This document shows, piece by piece, positions 1 to 6,922 of a stretch of 10,504 nucleotides of DNA. A program made the translations under genes and the position numbers. The stretch comes from JBHGBB01 sp041946755 (GTDB lineage: Bacteria > UBP4 > UBA4092 > JAOAEQ01): the NCBI GenBank assembly GCA_041946755.1, contig JBHGBB010000139.1, forward strand, positions 1 to 10,504, written 5' to 3'. The notes under the pieces were generated by a model. It saw nothing but the letters and a program-made list of their open reading frames with translations. It searched no databases and was not told where the DNA came from. Position 1 is the stretch's first letter, and each line of letters starts with the position of its first letter.

Positions 1-1549
1 AATACTCTTGCTCTTTCTTTTTACTGCTTTCATTGAGCCGAATCGCCTCGTATTTAAAAACGTAGATATTATCGCTAGGAGTAGTTCCCGGGAAGATTTT
101 CGGTTGCTGGCAATGCTGTTCCAACCAATCGAAAAATTCCGGTTGTCGGAATTCATAGTACCGATAATATGCGGTAATAAACCAGACTCGGGGATTTGCA
201 GCGCAAATATGTTCCAATCCTTCAACGGTATTAACCTTTTCGACAATCTGCACCCGTTTTTGCGGAAAATAATAAAGCACACACCATTTCGCATTATAGG
301 GGCCTACCAGAATCGCATCGCCTTCATTGGTTTCTGAAGCCAGGTAATTCACTGCCCCACGCCAGTTCTGCTTTTCTGTTTGATAATATTTTATTATCGG
401 TTTTGCTACAAATCCAATACACATTAAAATAATAATTATTATCACCCATACCCTATTTTTAACTTTGCGAACTTTAAAATTTGAACTCTGTTCTATTCCA
501 TATGCTATCCCAAGTAAATATATCGGCATAATAAAACTGATATATCGGGTAAAAAATAGCACTTTGGTCGGCGGTAAAAATAAAATAACCAAGGGCATTA
601 TAATCCATAACATGAGGATTAATGCTATTCTCCGGTTTCTAAATAAGGCAAATCCCAATCCCAGAATAAAGAAATCTAAATAGAAATATCCACCTTTCCC
701 AGGAACTCCATAGTCATAAATCATATCTTTGATAAACTGCCAACCGAGCCGAGCGCGGAATGGGAAATTATTATCGGCCATTTCTTTCTCTTGTGGAGTA
801 ACGGTAAAAGTATATTTATAGGGTAACGGCGCATGGATATGTTTAGAAATAAACCCTCCCAGAACCGGTAACCAAGGGAGATAAAGGATTAAAACCAAGA
901 TTAAACATAAAGCTATAGTACCGAGTTTTAGCCAAACGAATTGCATCGGTTTCTTATCTGTTATTTTGCGCCAGATGATAAGCATTATAGCGATAGTTAA
1001 TTGGCTGATAAGCGCCCAGAACGCAAAATAAGTGGTATAAATGTTTAATGCCGTTATCAAGATAAACCCAATCCAATACCAGACCGTTTTCTTCTCTTTT
1101 TCTAGTGCTAGTAATAGCAGGATGAAACTGGATATAGAAAAGAAGATGAACATCGGATACATTCTACCATCCTGCGAATGATGGAGAAAATAAGGAGAGA
1201 TAGATAACAAAATCGCAGCGATAATCCCGGTGGTCTTGTTAAACCACTTCATGCCGATGAAATAGAGTAAGGGAATGCTTAAGGTTCCGAAAAATGCTGA
1301 AGGTAACCGAAGCGCAAACTCTCCTTTCCCAAAGATAGCGAACATAAAATGGCCGAGATAATCCCGAAATGGAGGACTGACATCTTCAACTCGCAACATG
1401 AATATCCGGTCGAGTGACCGGCTGGAAACTAACGATGCGATAATTTCATCTACCCAAAAGCTTTTCCCGGATAAGGCATAGAACCGCATTATGCCCGCGA
1501 TTAAGGTTATCAGGCAGATTAGCCAATGCTCGAATATAAACTTCTTCAT
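1..1549 (-). CDS. GT-C membrane glycosyltransferase (PMT/GT39-like), 3' end beyond window
   Basis: The frame opens with ATG at 1549 and stays open for 516 codons to the window edge; I read every codon and found no stop, so the C-terminus lies outside. The protein is strongly hydrophobic with many predicted membrane spans. Near the N-terminus, after the first span, is FWVDE (about residues 31-35), the acidic pair placed where GT-C enzymes such as the PMT/ArnT group hold a catalytic Asp/Glu in their first periplasmic loop. Next come EDVSPPF (55-61), LRLPSAFFG (80-88) and SQDGRMY (125-131), all hallmarks of the PF13231/PF02366 type. Such enzymes transfer a sugar from a polyprenyl-phosphate carrier to protein, lipid or glycan outside the cytoplasmic membrane; donor and acceptor cannot be read here. 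No Shine-Dalgarno precedes the start, which is abutted by a heptamer tract. The family call is firm, the specificity unknown. Confidence 0.85.
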   Translation of the reverse strand, partial: MKKFIFEHWLICLITLIAGIMRFYALSGKSFWVDEIIASLVSSRSLDRIFMLRVEDVSPPFRDYLGHFMFAIFGKGEFALRLPSAFFGTLSIPLLYFIGMKWFNKTTGIIAAILLSISPYFLHHSQDGRMYPMFIFFSISSFILLLLALEKEKKTVWYWIGFILITALNIYTTYFAFWALISQLTIAIMLIIWRKITDKKPMQFVWLKLGTIALCLILVLILYLPWLPVLGGFISKHIHAPLPYKYTFTVTPQEKEMADNNFPFRARLGWQFIKDMIYDYGVPGKGGYFYLDFFILGLGFALFRNRRIALILMLWIIMPLVILFLPPTKVLFFTRYISFIMPIYLLGIAYGIEQSSNFKVRKVKNRVWVIIIIILMCIGFVAKPIIKYYQTEKQNWRGAVNYLASETNEGDAILVGPYNAKWCVLYYFPQKRVQIVEKVNTVEGLEHICAANPRVWFITAYYRYYEFRQPEFFDWLEQHCQQPKIFPGTTPSDNIYVFKYEAIRLNESSKKKEQEY

Positions 1550-1581
1550 TTCAAATTTAGCATTTAGCATTTTACATTTTT
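1547..1581 (-). repeat. Five 7-bp degenerate tandem units ending in the glycosyltransferase start codon
   Basis: On the plus strand this reads as five consecutive heptamers of the form CATTTNN or AATTTAG. The first heptamer contains the CAT that is the ATG start codon of the downstream gene on the minus strand. The tract occupies the whole ribosome-binding region. Similar tracts occur upstream of ruvB and ruvA. Confidence 0.6.
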
Positions 1582-1597
1582 AAATTATTTAGGTAAG

Positions 1598-1615
1598 GGC
1601 TCGATTTATCGAGCC
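1598..1615. repeat. Intergenic palindrome with GATTTATC centre
   Basis: Two perfect 8-base arms, GGCTCGAT and ATCGAGCC, flank a central TT. In RNA this would form a stem of about 7 bp with a 4-base loop. It lies between the uvrB stop and the glycosyltransferase start. No run of U follows it in the minus direction, so a role as an intrinsic terminator is doubtful. It belongs with the palindromes at 1627-1646 and 10476-10501 by its GATnnATC core. Confidence 0.7.
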
Positions 1616-1626
1616 TTTAAATCATC

Positions 1627-1646
1627 GGGTTTGATAAATCAAACCC
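1627..1646. repeat. Intergenic palindrome with GATAAATC centre
   Basis: Two perfect 9-base arms, GGGTTTGAT and ATCAAACCC, flank a central AA. It starts 11 bases past the uvrB stop and 11 bases from the palindrome at 1598-1615. The pair may act together as a weak transcription stop or RNA stabiliser at the uvrB 3' end, but neither has a downstream T-tract, so this is inference. The shared core suggests a dispersed palindromic repeat family. Confidence 0.7.
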
Positions 1647-1657
1647 CTACTTTACGA

Positions 1658-3643
1658 CTACAACCCGATCATCCAATTCTTCAAATCGATAATCTGGTCT
1701 CGGAGTTGTGCGGCTTTCTCAAAATCTAGGTCTTTCGCCGCCTGTTTCATTTTCCGTTCGAGTTCTGCAATAAACGATAGTATTTCGCGGTCAGTTTTAA
1801 ACTCGCCGGGAATAACCGTTTCTTTCAATCGTTGCGTCTTTTCAACGGTCTTATCAACCAGTGATTCCTGTACCTTCCGGATAATGGTTCGCGGGGTAAT
1901 ATTATGTTCTAGATTATACTGTTTCTGAATCGCTCTTCTTCGATTAGTTTCCGAGGTCGCTTTTTTCATTGAATCGGTTAACCGGTCGGCATACATTATC
2001 GCTTGCGCCCGTTCATTTCGCGCTGCCCGACCAATAGTCTGAATCAATGACCGATGCGACCTGAGATACCCTTCTTTATCTGCATCGAGGATAGCAACTA
2101 AGGATACTTCCGGTAAATCCAATCCTTCCCGAAGCAAGTTTACTCCGACCAATACATCAAACTCACCTAACCTTAATCCGCGAATGATCTCTACCCGTTC
2201 TAAAGTATCGATTACCGAATGTAAATATCTAACTCGAATGCCTAACTGCGCCAGATATTCGGTTAAATCTTCTGCCATCCGTTTGGTTAAGGTCGTTACC
2301 AAAACCCGCTCTTTCCGGTCAGTTCGCAGTTTAATTTCGCCGAGTAAATCATCGATTTGGTTCTGTACCGAGCGAACCACTATTTCCGGATCGAGTAATC
2401 CGGTCGGTCGAACGATTTGTTCTGCAACATGGGAATTCGAGATACCCAATTCCCAATCTCCGGGAGTAGCTGAAACGAATATGAACTGGTTAACTCGCGC
2501 ATGGAATTCATCGAAGGTTAATGGCCGGTTATCGAATGCTGAGGGTAACCGAAATCCATAGTTGATTAAACTTCCTTTCCTCGATTTATCACCGGCAAAC
2601 ATCCCATGTATCTGCGGAACAGTTACATGCGATTCATCGATTACTACCAATCCATCTTCAGGGAGATAATCAACCAACGTTTCCGGTGGGGTGCCCCTCG
2701 CTCGATCGGCTAAATGCCGGGAATAGTTCTCAATGCCGCTACAATACCCGAGTTCCAGTATCATTTCAATATCGAAATTGGTCCGCTGTTCGAGCCGTTG
2801 CGCTTCAACCAATTTATCGTTCGTTTTAAAATACGCTACCCGGTCATTCAATTCCTCTTGTATATTCTTGATTGCCGCTTTTAATTGTTCGTAAGGGGTA
2901 ACCCAATGATGTGCCGGGAATACCGCTACTTGCGGTAATTTCTCGATAACCGTTCCTTTCAATGGATCGATTTCAGAGATTTGGTCGATTTCATCGCCGA
3001 AAAACTCTACCCGGAGTGCGGTATCCATATCTGCCGGAAAGATTTCGACCACATCGCCATGCACCCGGAATTTACCCCGGATAAACTCGGTTTCATTTCG
3101 TTCGTATAAAATATCAACTAGTTTCTGCAGTATTTCCTCTCGACTGATTTGCTGCCCTTGTTTTAGATATACTACCATCCCCTGATATACTTCCGGTGAG
3201 CCTAACCCATAAATACAGGATACACTCGCGACAATAATACAATCCCGCCGAGTTAATAAAGATTTGGTTGCCCGATGCCGAAGTTTATCGATTTCATCGT
3301 TTATCGACGAATCTTTCTCGATATAGGTATCTGATTGCGGAATATACGCTTCTGGCTGGTAATAATCGTAGTAGCTGACGAAATATTCGACTGCGTTCTG
3401 CGGAAAGAATTCTTTAAACTCGGAATATAACTGGGCGGCTAAGGTTTTATTATGAGCAATAACCAGGGTTGGTTTCTGGAGTTTGGCGATTACATTAGCG
3501 ATACTAAACGTTTTCCCGGAACCGGTTACTCCCAAGAGTGTCTGATATCGGTTTCCGCTGGTAATCCAGGATGATAATTGGTCGATAGCTTTCGGCTGGT
3601 CGCCGGTAGGCACAAAATCTGCCGTTAATTGAAATAAGGGCAT
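1658..3643 (-). CDS. uvrB: Excinuclease ABC subunit B (UvrB)
   Basis: UvrB is the DNA-damage verification helicase of nucleotide excision repair. UvrA loads it onto DNA, it clamps one strand with its beta-hairpin, and it recruits UvrC for the dual incision. The 661 residues match the usual length. Visible in order: the N-terminal FxPTGDQP motif (10-17), Walker A GVTGSGKT (38-45), the beta-hairpin with YYDYYQPEAY (91-100), the DESH helicase box (336-339), a motif VI-like segment QTIGRAARN (535-543), and a C-terminal UVR domain (about 625-657) that contacts UvrC. No key motif is missing. The ATG at 3643 places PTGDQP where the family has it. It follows the zinc-ribbon gene by 47 bases and probably shares its transcript. 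No clear Shine-Dalgarno is present. Confidence 0.98.
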   Translation of the reverse strand: MPLFQLTADFVPTGDQPKAIDQLSSWITSGNRYQTLLGVTGSGKTFSIANVIAKLQKPTLVIAHNKTLAAQLYSEFKEFFPQNAVEYFVSYYDYYQPEAYIPQSDTYIEKDSSINDEIDKLRHRATKSLLTRRDCIIVASVSCIYGLGSPEVYQGMVVYLKQGQQISREEILQKLVDILYERNETEFIRGKFRVHGDVVEIFPADMDTALRVEFFGDEIDQISEIDPLKGTVIEKLPQVAVFPAHHWVTPYEQLKAAIKNIQEELNDRVAYFKTNDKLVEAQRLEQRTNFDIEMILELGYCSGIENYSRHLADRARGTPPETLVDYLPEDGLVVIDESHVTVPQIHGMFAGDKSRKGSLINYGFRLPSAFDNRPLTFDEFHARVNQFIFVSATPGDWELGISNSHVAEQIVRPTGLLDPEIVVRSVQNQIDDLLGEIKLRTDRKERVLVTTLTKRMAEDLTEYLAQLGIRVRYLHSVIDTLERVEIIRGLRLGEFDVLVGVNLLREGLDLPEVSLVAILDADKEGYLRSHRSLIQTIGRAARNERAQAIMYADRLTDSMKKATSETNRRRAIQKQYNLEHNITPRTIIRKVQESLVDKTVEKTQRLKETVIPGEFKTDREILSFIAELERKMKQAAKDLDFEKAAQLRDQIIDLKNWMIGL

Positions 3644-3690
3644 GGCTATATTGTATCAAAATAACCGCGGATGCCAAAATCTTTTTGCCG

Positions 3691-4149
3691 TTAAGCGGAA
3701 GCGGGTTGAGCAATCGATTTAGATGCCGTTACCGGTTTTGGAGTAAACGGCTGCATAATCCAGCGGACCATAACTCCATTATTCCGATTCTGGGTTATAG
3801 TCAGCTTCCCATGGAAGATTTTCTGGAATTGCTTCCCGATTTGGATAGCTAATAATGGATGACTGGTACGAACTAATATCGGGCTTTGTTTGGGATTAAC
3901 CAAGATGATTTTCGCATAGAAATTAGTCACGCGACTCTGTTTTTCAACATCATGGATAAGCTGCATCGATTTCTTCTCATTCTGTTTAAAGAAATTCGCA
4001 TCTAGTAATACCACATTATCGGAAGCGTTCTCTTTACTTTCCTTGGCACAGGTCGGACATAAGGTATAGATAACCCGTTTTCTCAGGTTTTTCGTTGGAA
4101 TCCATTTATTATTAATCAGCGTCGCTTTACACTTTTTACAAACTTTCAT
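3691..4149 (-). CDS. Small double-CxxC zinc-ribbon protein, BCAM0308-like
   Basis: This 152-residue protein begins with a probable zinc ribbon formed by Cys4-x2-Cys7 and Cys31-x2-Cys34. A middle segment follows with hydrophobic LLDANFF and the charged NEKKSMQLIHDVEKQSR. The C-terminal half (about 78-130) looks like a small alpha/beta fold: a strand, TSHPLLAIQIGKQFQKIFHG, then a strand ending VMVRWI. The order zinc ribbon, 'L-x-G/A-x-F' segment, 'T/S-x-x-x-L-A-x-x-I-G-x-x' helix and RVRW-type end recalls the uncharacterised family that InterPro calls BCAM0308. I recognise this by eye and the match is distant. The tail is rich in Ala, Pro and Ser and looks disordered. The gene has its own strong Shine-Dalgarno and a likely promoter, and uvrB follows 47 bases downstream. 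A nucleic-acid-binding role is plausible from the ribbon but unproven. Confidence 0.8.
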   Translation of the reverse strand: MKVCKKCKATLINNKWIPTKNLRKRVIYTLCPTCAKESKENASDNVVLLDANFFKQNEKKSMQLIHDVEKQSRVTNFYAKIILVNPKQSPILVRTSHPLLAIQIGKQFQKIFHGKLTITQNRNNGVMVRWIMQPFTPKPVTASKSIAQPASA

Positions 4150-4154
4150 TAGTT

Positions 4155-4160
4155 CCTCCC
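4155..4160 (-). promoter_or_regulatory. Strong Shine-Dalgarno of the zinc-ribbon gene
   Basis: The minus strand reads GGGAGG five bases before the ATG at 4149. It fixes that start and is one of only two strong Shine-Dalgarno sites in the window. Confidence 0.8.
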
Positions 4161-4192
4161 TAACTTAAGCCTGAGCCTTTACTTATTAATAT

Positions 4193-4221
4193 AGCTTATC
4201 ACGTTACTCGCTCTATGTCTA
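4193..4221 (-). promoter_or_regulatory. Probable sigma-70-type promoter for the zinc-ribbon gene and uvrB
   Basis: On the minus strand a -35 box TAGACA (5/6 to TTGACA; 4216-4221) is followed after 17 bases by TAAGCT (4193-4198). Transcription would start near 4186, giving a leader of about 37 bases. The -10 match is weak (3/6). However, the layout (17-base spacer, GATAAG at the -10, then an AT-rich TATAT-like stretch) closely parallels the promoter at 7777-7805, which raises confidence. Confidence 0.5.
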
Positions 4222-4275
4222 CAAAAATACTTACTTTCCCAACTGTAGATAAGAGCAATTATCTTAGCATAAACC

Positions 4276-4512
4276 CTATTTCCGAAACAATATCCAGAGT
4301 ACCAAACTTAAAATTATACTCAGTAGTATACAACTGGTTATCGGAAAATAGAGACTATAACCCTTTTTCTGAATATAAAGATCGCCCGGAAGTTTTCCGA
4401 TGGGAAACCATCTTGATACCGGAACTCTTTCGTAGAGATAGATTATGATTCCGATAAGAATCAGCCCTATACCGGCTAGAATAAACAGTTTTGCAAGAAA
4501 AGAACCCGGCAT
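4276..4512 (-). CDS. DUF2905 family two-helix membrane protein
   Basis: This 78-residue protein has two hydrophobic helices (about 6-26 and 56-75). Between them lies the signature GKLPGDLYIQ (39-48), and the second helix opens with FPITSCILLS (56-65). This pattern, with G(K/R)LPGD and FPxT/S, is typical of DUF2905 (PF11146), a small inner-membrane family of unknown function. The start is 12 bases past the ruvB stop, which points to co-transcription as the last gene of the yebC-ruvCAB transcript. No good Shine-Dalgarno is visible. DUF2905 genes are often seen beside ruvB or queA in bacterial genomes, but no function in recombination has been shown to my knowledge. Confidence 0.9.
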   Translation of the reverse strand: MPGSFLAKLFILAGIGLILIGIIIYLYERVPVSRWFPIGKLPGDLYIQKKGYSLYFPITSCILLSIILSLVLWILFRK

Positions 4513-4524
4513 AATCTACTCGGA

Positions 4525-5547
4525 TTAAGTAAACAAATTCGGCTCTTGAGCAGCTTTAATTTTTAAATGTTTTTTCGCGGTTTCTGAGACTACTCTTCCT
4601 TTTGGAGTCCGATTCAAGAATCCGATTTGGATTAAAAATGGCTCGTAGATATCTTCAATCGTATCGACATCTTCGCCAATCGCTACTCCCAAGGTATTAA
4701 TCCCTACCGGTCCGCCGCCGAATTTATCGATGATCGTTTTCAGAAACTGGCGGTCCATAACATCCAATCCAATTTCATCGATATCGAAAAACGATAACGC
4801 GGTTTGGGTAATATCCTGAGTAACCTTGCCATCAGCTTTAACCTGAGCATAATCCCGTACCCGGCGAAGTAATCGGTTGGCAATCCGAGGAGTACTGCGC
4901 GACCGTTTCGCTATTTCCCGGGCGCCACCTTCATCAATCGGGATATTGAGAATCCGGGCTGACCGTTTTACAATCTGGAACATATCTTCCAGTAGATAGA
5001 AATCCAACCGGCTCATGATGCCGAACCGACCGCGGAGCGGAGCGGTTAACATCCCGGCACGAGTGGTTGCACCTACCAGAGTAAATCGAGGTATATCAAG
5101 TTTAATCGCTTTCGCATGCGGCCCTTCCCCAATAACAATATCGATTTTGAATTCTTCCAATGCCGGATAGAGGCATTCTTCAATGGTCCGGTTCAGCCGA
5201 TGGATTTCATCGATAAATAAGACATCACCTTCTTGTAAATCGGTTAGAATCGCAGCTAAATCGTCTTTCCGTTCGATAATCGGCCCGGAAGTCGACCGGA
5301 TATTAACCCCCATCTCATGCGCGATGATATTCGCTAAGGTGGTTTTACCCAATCCGGGTGGGCCGTGTAATAGGACATGGTCGAGTGGCTCGTTTCGTCC
5401 TTTCGCCGCGGAGATAAACACATCCAGACTATCTTTAATCTTCTGCTGGCCGATAAATTCCGGTAACCGCTGCGGCCGGAGAGTCTGGTCGAGTTTCCGT
5501 TCTTCTTCATCAACAGCTTTACTGTTTACTAAAGGATTTACTGTCAT
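4525..5547 (-). CDS. ruvB: Holliday junction branch migration helicase RuvB
   Basis: RuvB is the AAA+ motor that assembles as hexameric rings on either side of RuvA and pumps DNA through a Holliday junction. The 340 residues match the family. Visible are the N-terminal segment LRPQRLPEFIGQQ (23-35), Walker A GPPGLGKT (62-69), Walker B LFIDE (110-114), the sensor-1 region GATTRAGMLTAPLRGRFG (with the RuvA-contact and arginine-finger area), and a C-terminal winged helix with DRQFLKTIIDKFGGGPVG. All key residues appear intact. It follows ruvA by 123 bases that hold an inverted repeat and a heptamer tract. The tract fills the ribosome-binding region, so no Shine-Dalgarno is seen; the ATG at 5547 is the only start that gives the normal N-terminus. 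Confidence 0.98.
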   Translation of the reverse strand: MTVNPLVNSKAVDEEERKLDQTLRPQRLPEFIGQQKIKDSLDVFISAAKGRNEPLDHVLLHGPPGLGKTTLANIIAHEMGVNIRSTSGPIIERKDDLAAILTDLQEGDVLFIDEIHRLNRTIEECLYPALEEFKIDIVIGEGPHAKAIKLDIPRFTLVGATTRAGMLTAPLRGRFGIMSRLDFYLLEDMFQIVKRSARILNIPIDEGGAREIAKRSRSTPRIANRLLRRVRDYAQVKADGKVTQDITQTALSFFDIDEIGLDVMDRQFLKTIIDKFGGGPVGINTLGVAIGEDVDTIEDIYEPFLIQIGFLNRTPKGRVVSETAKKHLKIKAAQEPNLFT

Positions 5548-5549
5548 TC

Positions 5550-5584
5550 GATTTCAGATTTATGATTTGAGATTGTAGATTTAG
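5550..5584 (-). repeat. Five 7-bp degenerate tandem units directly upstream of ruvB
   Basis: The plus strand reads as five uninterrupted heptamers of consensus GATTTNN (one is GATTGTA). The tract ends two bases before the ruvB start codon and replaces any Shine-Dalgarno. It matches in period and style the tracts at 1547-1581 and 6285-6312. Confidence 0.7.
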
Positions 5585-5604
5585 AAAAACTTATAAACCC
5601 AATT

Positions 5605-5662
5605 ATTAGGAAACCATGAAACCATGAATTATAAAACCATCTTGGTTTCCTGGATTCCTAAT
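5605..5662. repeat. Imperfect 22-bp inverted repeat between ruvA and ruvB
   Basis: The left arm (5605-5626) and the reverse complement of the right arm (5641-5662) agree at 19 of 22 positions, with a 14-base AT-rich loop. The left side also contains two direct copies of GAAACCAT (5610-5617, 5618-5625). The element begins 8 bases after the ruvA stop and could form a stable hairpin in the ruvA-ruvB message. No U-run follows, so it is unlikely to be a full terminator. It may be a processing or attenuation site, or a dispersed repeat. Confidence 0.65.
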
Positions 5663-5670
5663 AGAAATAT

Positions 5671-6273
5671 TTAAGTTCGATGTTTTAATCCTTCTTTAAT
5701 CAGGGTTTCGACGGTAGCGGTCGTTCCAACAATTTTATATGCTTTTTCGATGGCATTCTTAGCGACGATCGGTTTACAGCCTAACGAAATCAAAGCACTA
5801 ATCGCATCCTCTATCATTGTCGATACACCCGGTTTTGCGGATTCACGCGGCGGCCGGAGTTTACCCATTACCGCACCGATTTTCTCTTTCAATTCCAGAA
5901 TCAACCGCTGCGCGGTTTTCGGCCCTACCCCTTGAATTTCGGTTAAGGCCGCTAAATCTTCTTGAACGATGGCATAACAGAAATCATATACCGGTAGGCT
6001 CGATAGAATCCCTAACGCCGATTTCGGACCGACATTATTGATCGAAATCAGGGTTTCGAACAATTGCTTTTCCGGGTCGGTAGCGAAACCATATAAGGTT
6101 ATCGCATCTTCCCGGACTGCCATATAGGTTAAAATATGGAAGGTTTCGCCGACTGACGGTAACGCTTCATAAGTAAACAGTGGTATATTAACCACATACC
6201 CTACTCCATTGACATCAATGGTAACCTGAGTAGGTATTTTACTTACTATTTTACCGGTTAAAGATCCGATCAT
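5671..6273 (-). CDS. ruvA: Holliday junction DNA-binding protein RuvA
   Basis: RuvA binds the four-way junction as a tetramer, holds it in the open square form and activates RuvB. The 200 residues fit the family. Domain I is an OB fold (about 1-63) starting MIGSLTGKI and containing NGVGYVV. Domain II carries two helix-hairpin-helix motifs, around SINNVGPKSALGIL and EIQGVGPKTAQRLILELKEK. After a flexible linker, domain III (about 155-200), which contacts RuvB, contains ALISLGCKPIVAKNAIEKA. The gene lies 93 bases after ruvC. Its start at 6273 is fixed by the conserved MIG N-terminus. No Shine-Dalgarno is visible, and heptamer-periodic DNA lies just upstream. Confidence 0.98.
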   Translation of the reverse strand: MIGSLTGKIVSKIPTQVTIDVNGVGYVVNIPLFTYEALPSVGETFHILTYMAVREDAITLYGFATDPEKQLFETLISINNVGPKSALGILSSLPVYDFCYAIVQEDLAALTEIQGVGPKTAQRLILELKEKIGAVMGKLRPPRESAKPGVSTMIEDAISALISLGCKPIVAKNAIEKAYKIVGTTATVETLIKEGLKHRT

Positions 6274-6284
6274 ATTTAATTGAT

Positions 6285-6312
6285 GATTTTAGATTGCGGA
6301 ATGCGGATTACT
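6285..6312 (-). repeat. Four 7-bp degenerate tandem units upstream of ruvA
   Basis: On the plus strand four heptamers, three of the form GATTNNN and one GAATGCG, follow each other without gaps. The 7-base phase, carried on through AATTGAT and CATATTT, places the ruvA start codon (6271-6273) at the beginning of a heptamer. This is more degenerate than the ruvB tract. Confidence 0.5.
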
Positions 6313-6366
6313 AAATAATTATACGAATAAATAATACAACATATAAAACTCTTTACTTACCTTAAT

Positions 6367-6867
6367 TTACCGATTTGCTTTTTTAACTAACTCATCGAAC
6401 TTCCGGCTATGCGCATAACAAATTGCTACCGCTAAAGCATCGGCGGCATCGTCTGGATGCGGTAGTTGCGGTAGTTTTAAGAGCATTTTTACCATTTTCT
6501 GGATTTGGTCTTTGGTTGCCCGACCATACCCGACTACCGATTGTTTAACCTGTAATGGAGTATATTCTTTCACTTCAAGCCCTTTTTGCATGGCAGTAAG
6601 GATAACTACTCCACGCGCTTGCGCGACTTGAATTGCGGTTTTAACGTTTTTACTAAAAAATAACTCTTCTACGATAACTACATCAGGAGAATATTGTAAC
6701 AGAATATCGGTTAGCTGGTGATGTATTTGATATATACGCTGAGGAAATGAAATTGTTGCTGCGGTCTGGATACACCCGAAATCTACCGCCTGGAGTTGGT
6801 TATGCTGCTGGTCGATAACCCCAAATCCTAACGTTGCTACTCCGGGATCGATTCCTAGAATGCGCAT
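6367..6867 (-). CDS. ruvC: Crossover junction endodeoxyribonuclease RuvC
   Basis: RuvC resolves Holliday junctions by symmetric metal-dependent nicks, working with RuvAB. The 166 residues fit the family. The RNase H-like catalytic acidic residues are all present: Asp7 in GIDPG, Glu67 in VVIVEELFF, and Asp140 and Asp143 in HPDDAADALA. The conserved VVGYGRATKDQIQ (111-123) that packs near the DNA is also seen. The gene begins 55 bases after yebC, with no recognisable Shine-Dalgarno, so translation may depend on the upstream gene or on an SD-independent route. The yebC-ruvC-ruvA-ruvB order is a common bacterial arrangement, which supports a single operon. Confidence 0.98.
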   Translation of the reverse strand: MRILGIDPGVATLGFGVIDQQHNQLQAVDFGCIQTAATISFPQRIYQIHHQLTDILLQYSPDVVIVEELFFSKNVKTAIQVAQARGVVILTAMQKGLEVKEYTPLQVKQSVVGYGRATKDQIQKMVKMLLKLPQLPHPDDAADALAVAICYAHSRKFDELVKKANR

Positions 6868-6922
6868 GATGTTTGGTTATAGAACTCTATTATCCCTAAA
6901 ACGTTTAATAGTCCGCGACCGA

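Noticed and set aside
8..683. Two plus-strand open frames of 109 and 72 codons at the left end
   Set aside because: They lie opposite the continuous minus-strand glycosyltransferase frame, which carries clear family motifs, and they show no recognisable domain or Shine-Dalgarno.
2184..2561. Plus-strand 125-codon open frame
   Set aside because: It lies wholly antisense to uvrB, whose minus-strand product is a full-length conserved protein.
3644..3690. Possible hairpin between the zinc-ribbon gene and uvrB
   Set aside because: The GCCAAAA and TTTTGCC stretches look symmetrical but do not pair beyond the A/T run.
3504..3713. Minus-strand 69-codon open frame overlapping the uvrB start
   Set aside because: It is another frame of the uvrB 5' end and runs into the zinc-ribbon 3' end, with no family features.
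4215..4448. Plus-strand 77-codon open frame
   Set aside because: It overlaps the DUF2905 gene in antisense and reads as that gene's mirror. The remaining part lies in the promoter region, with no ribosome-binding site.
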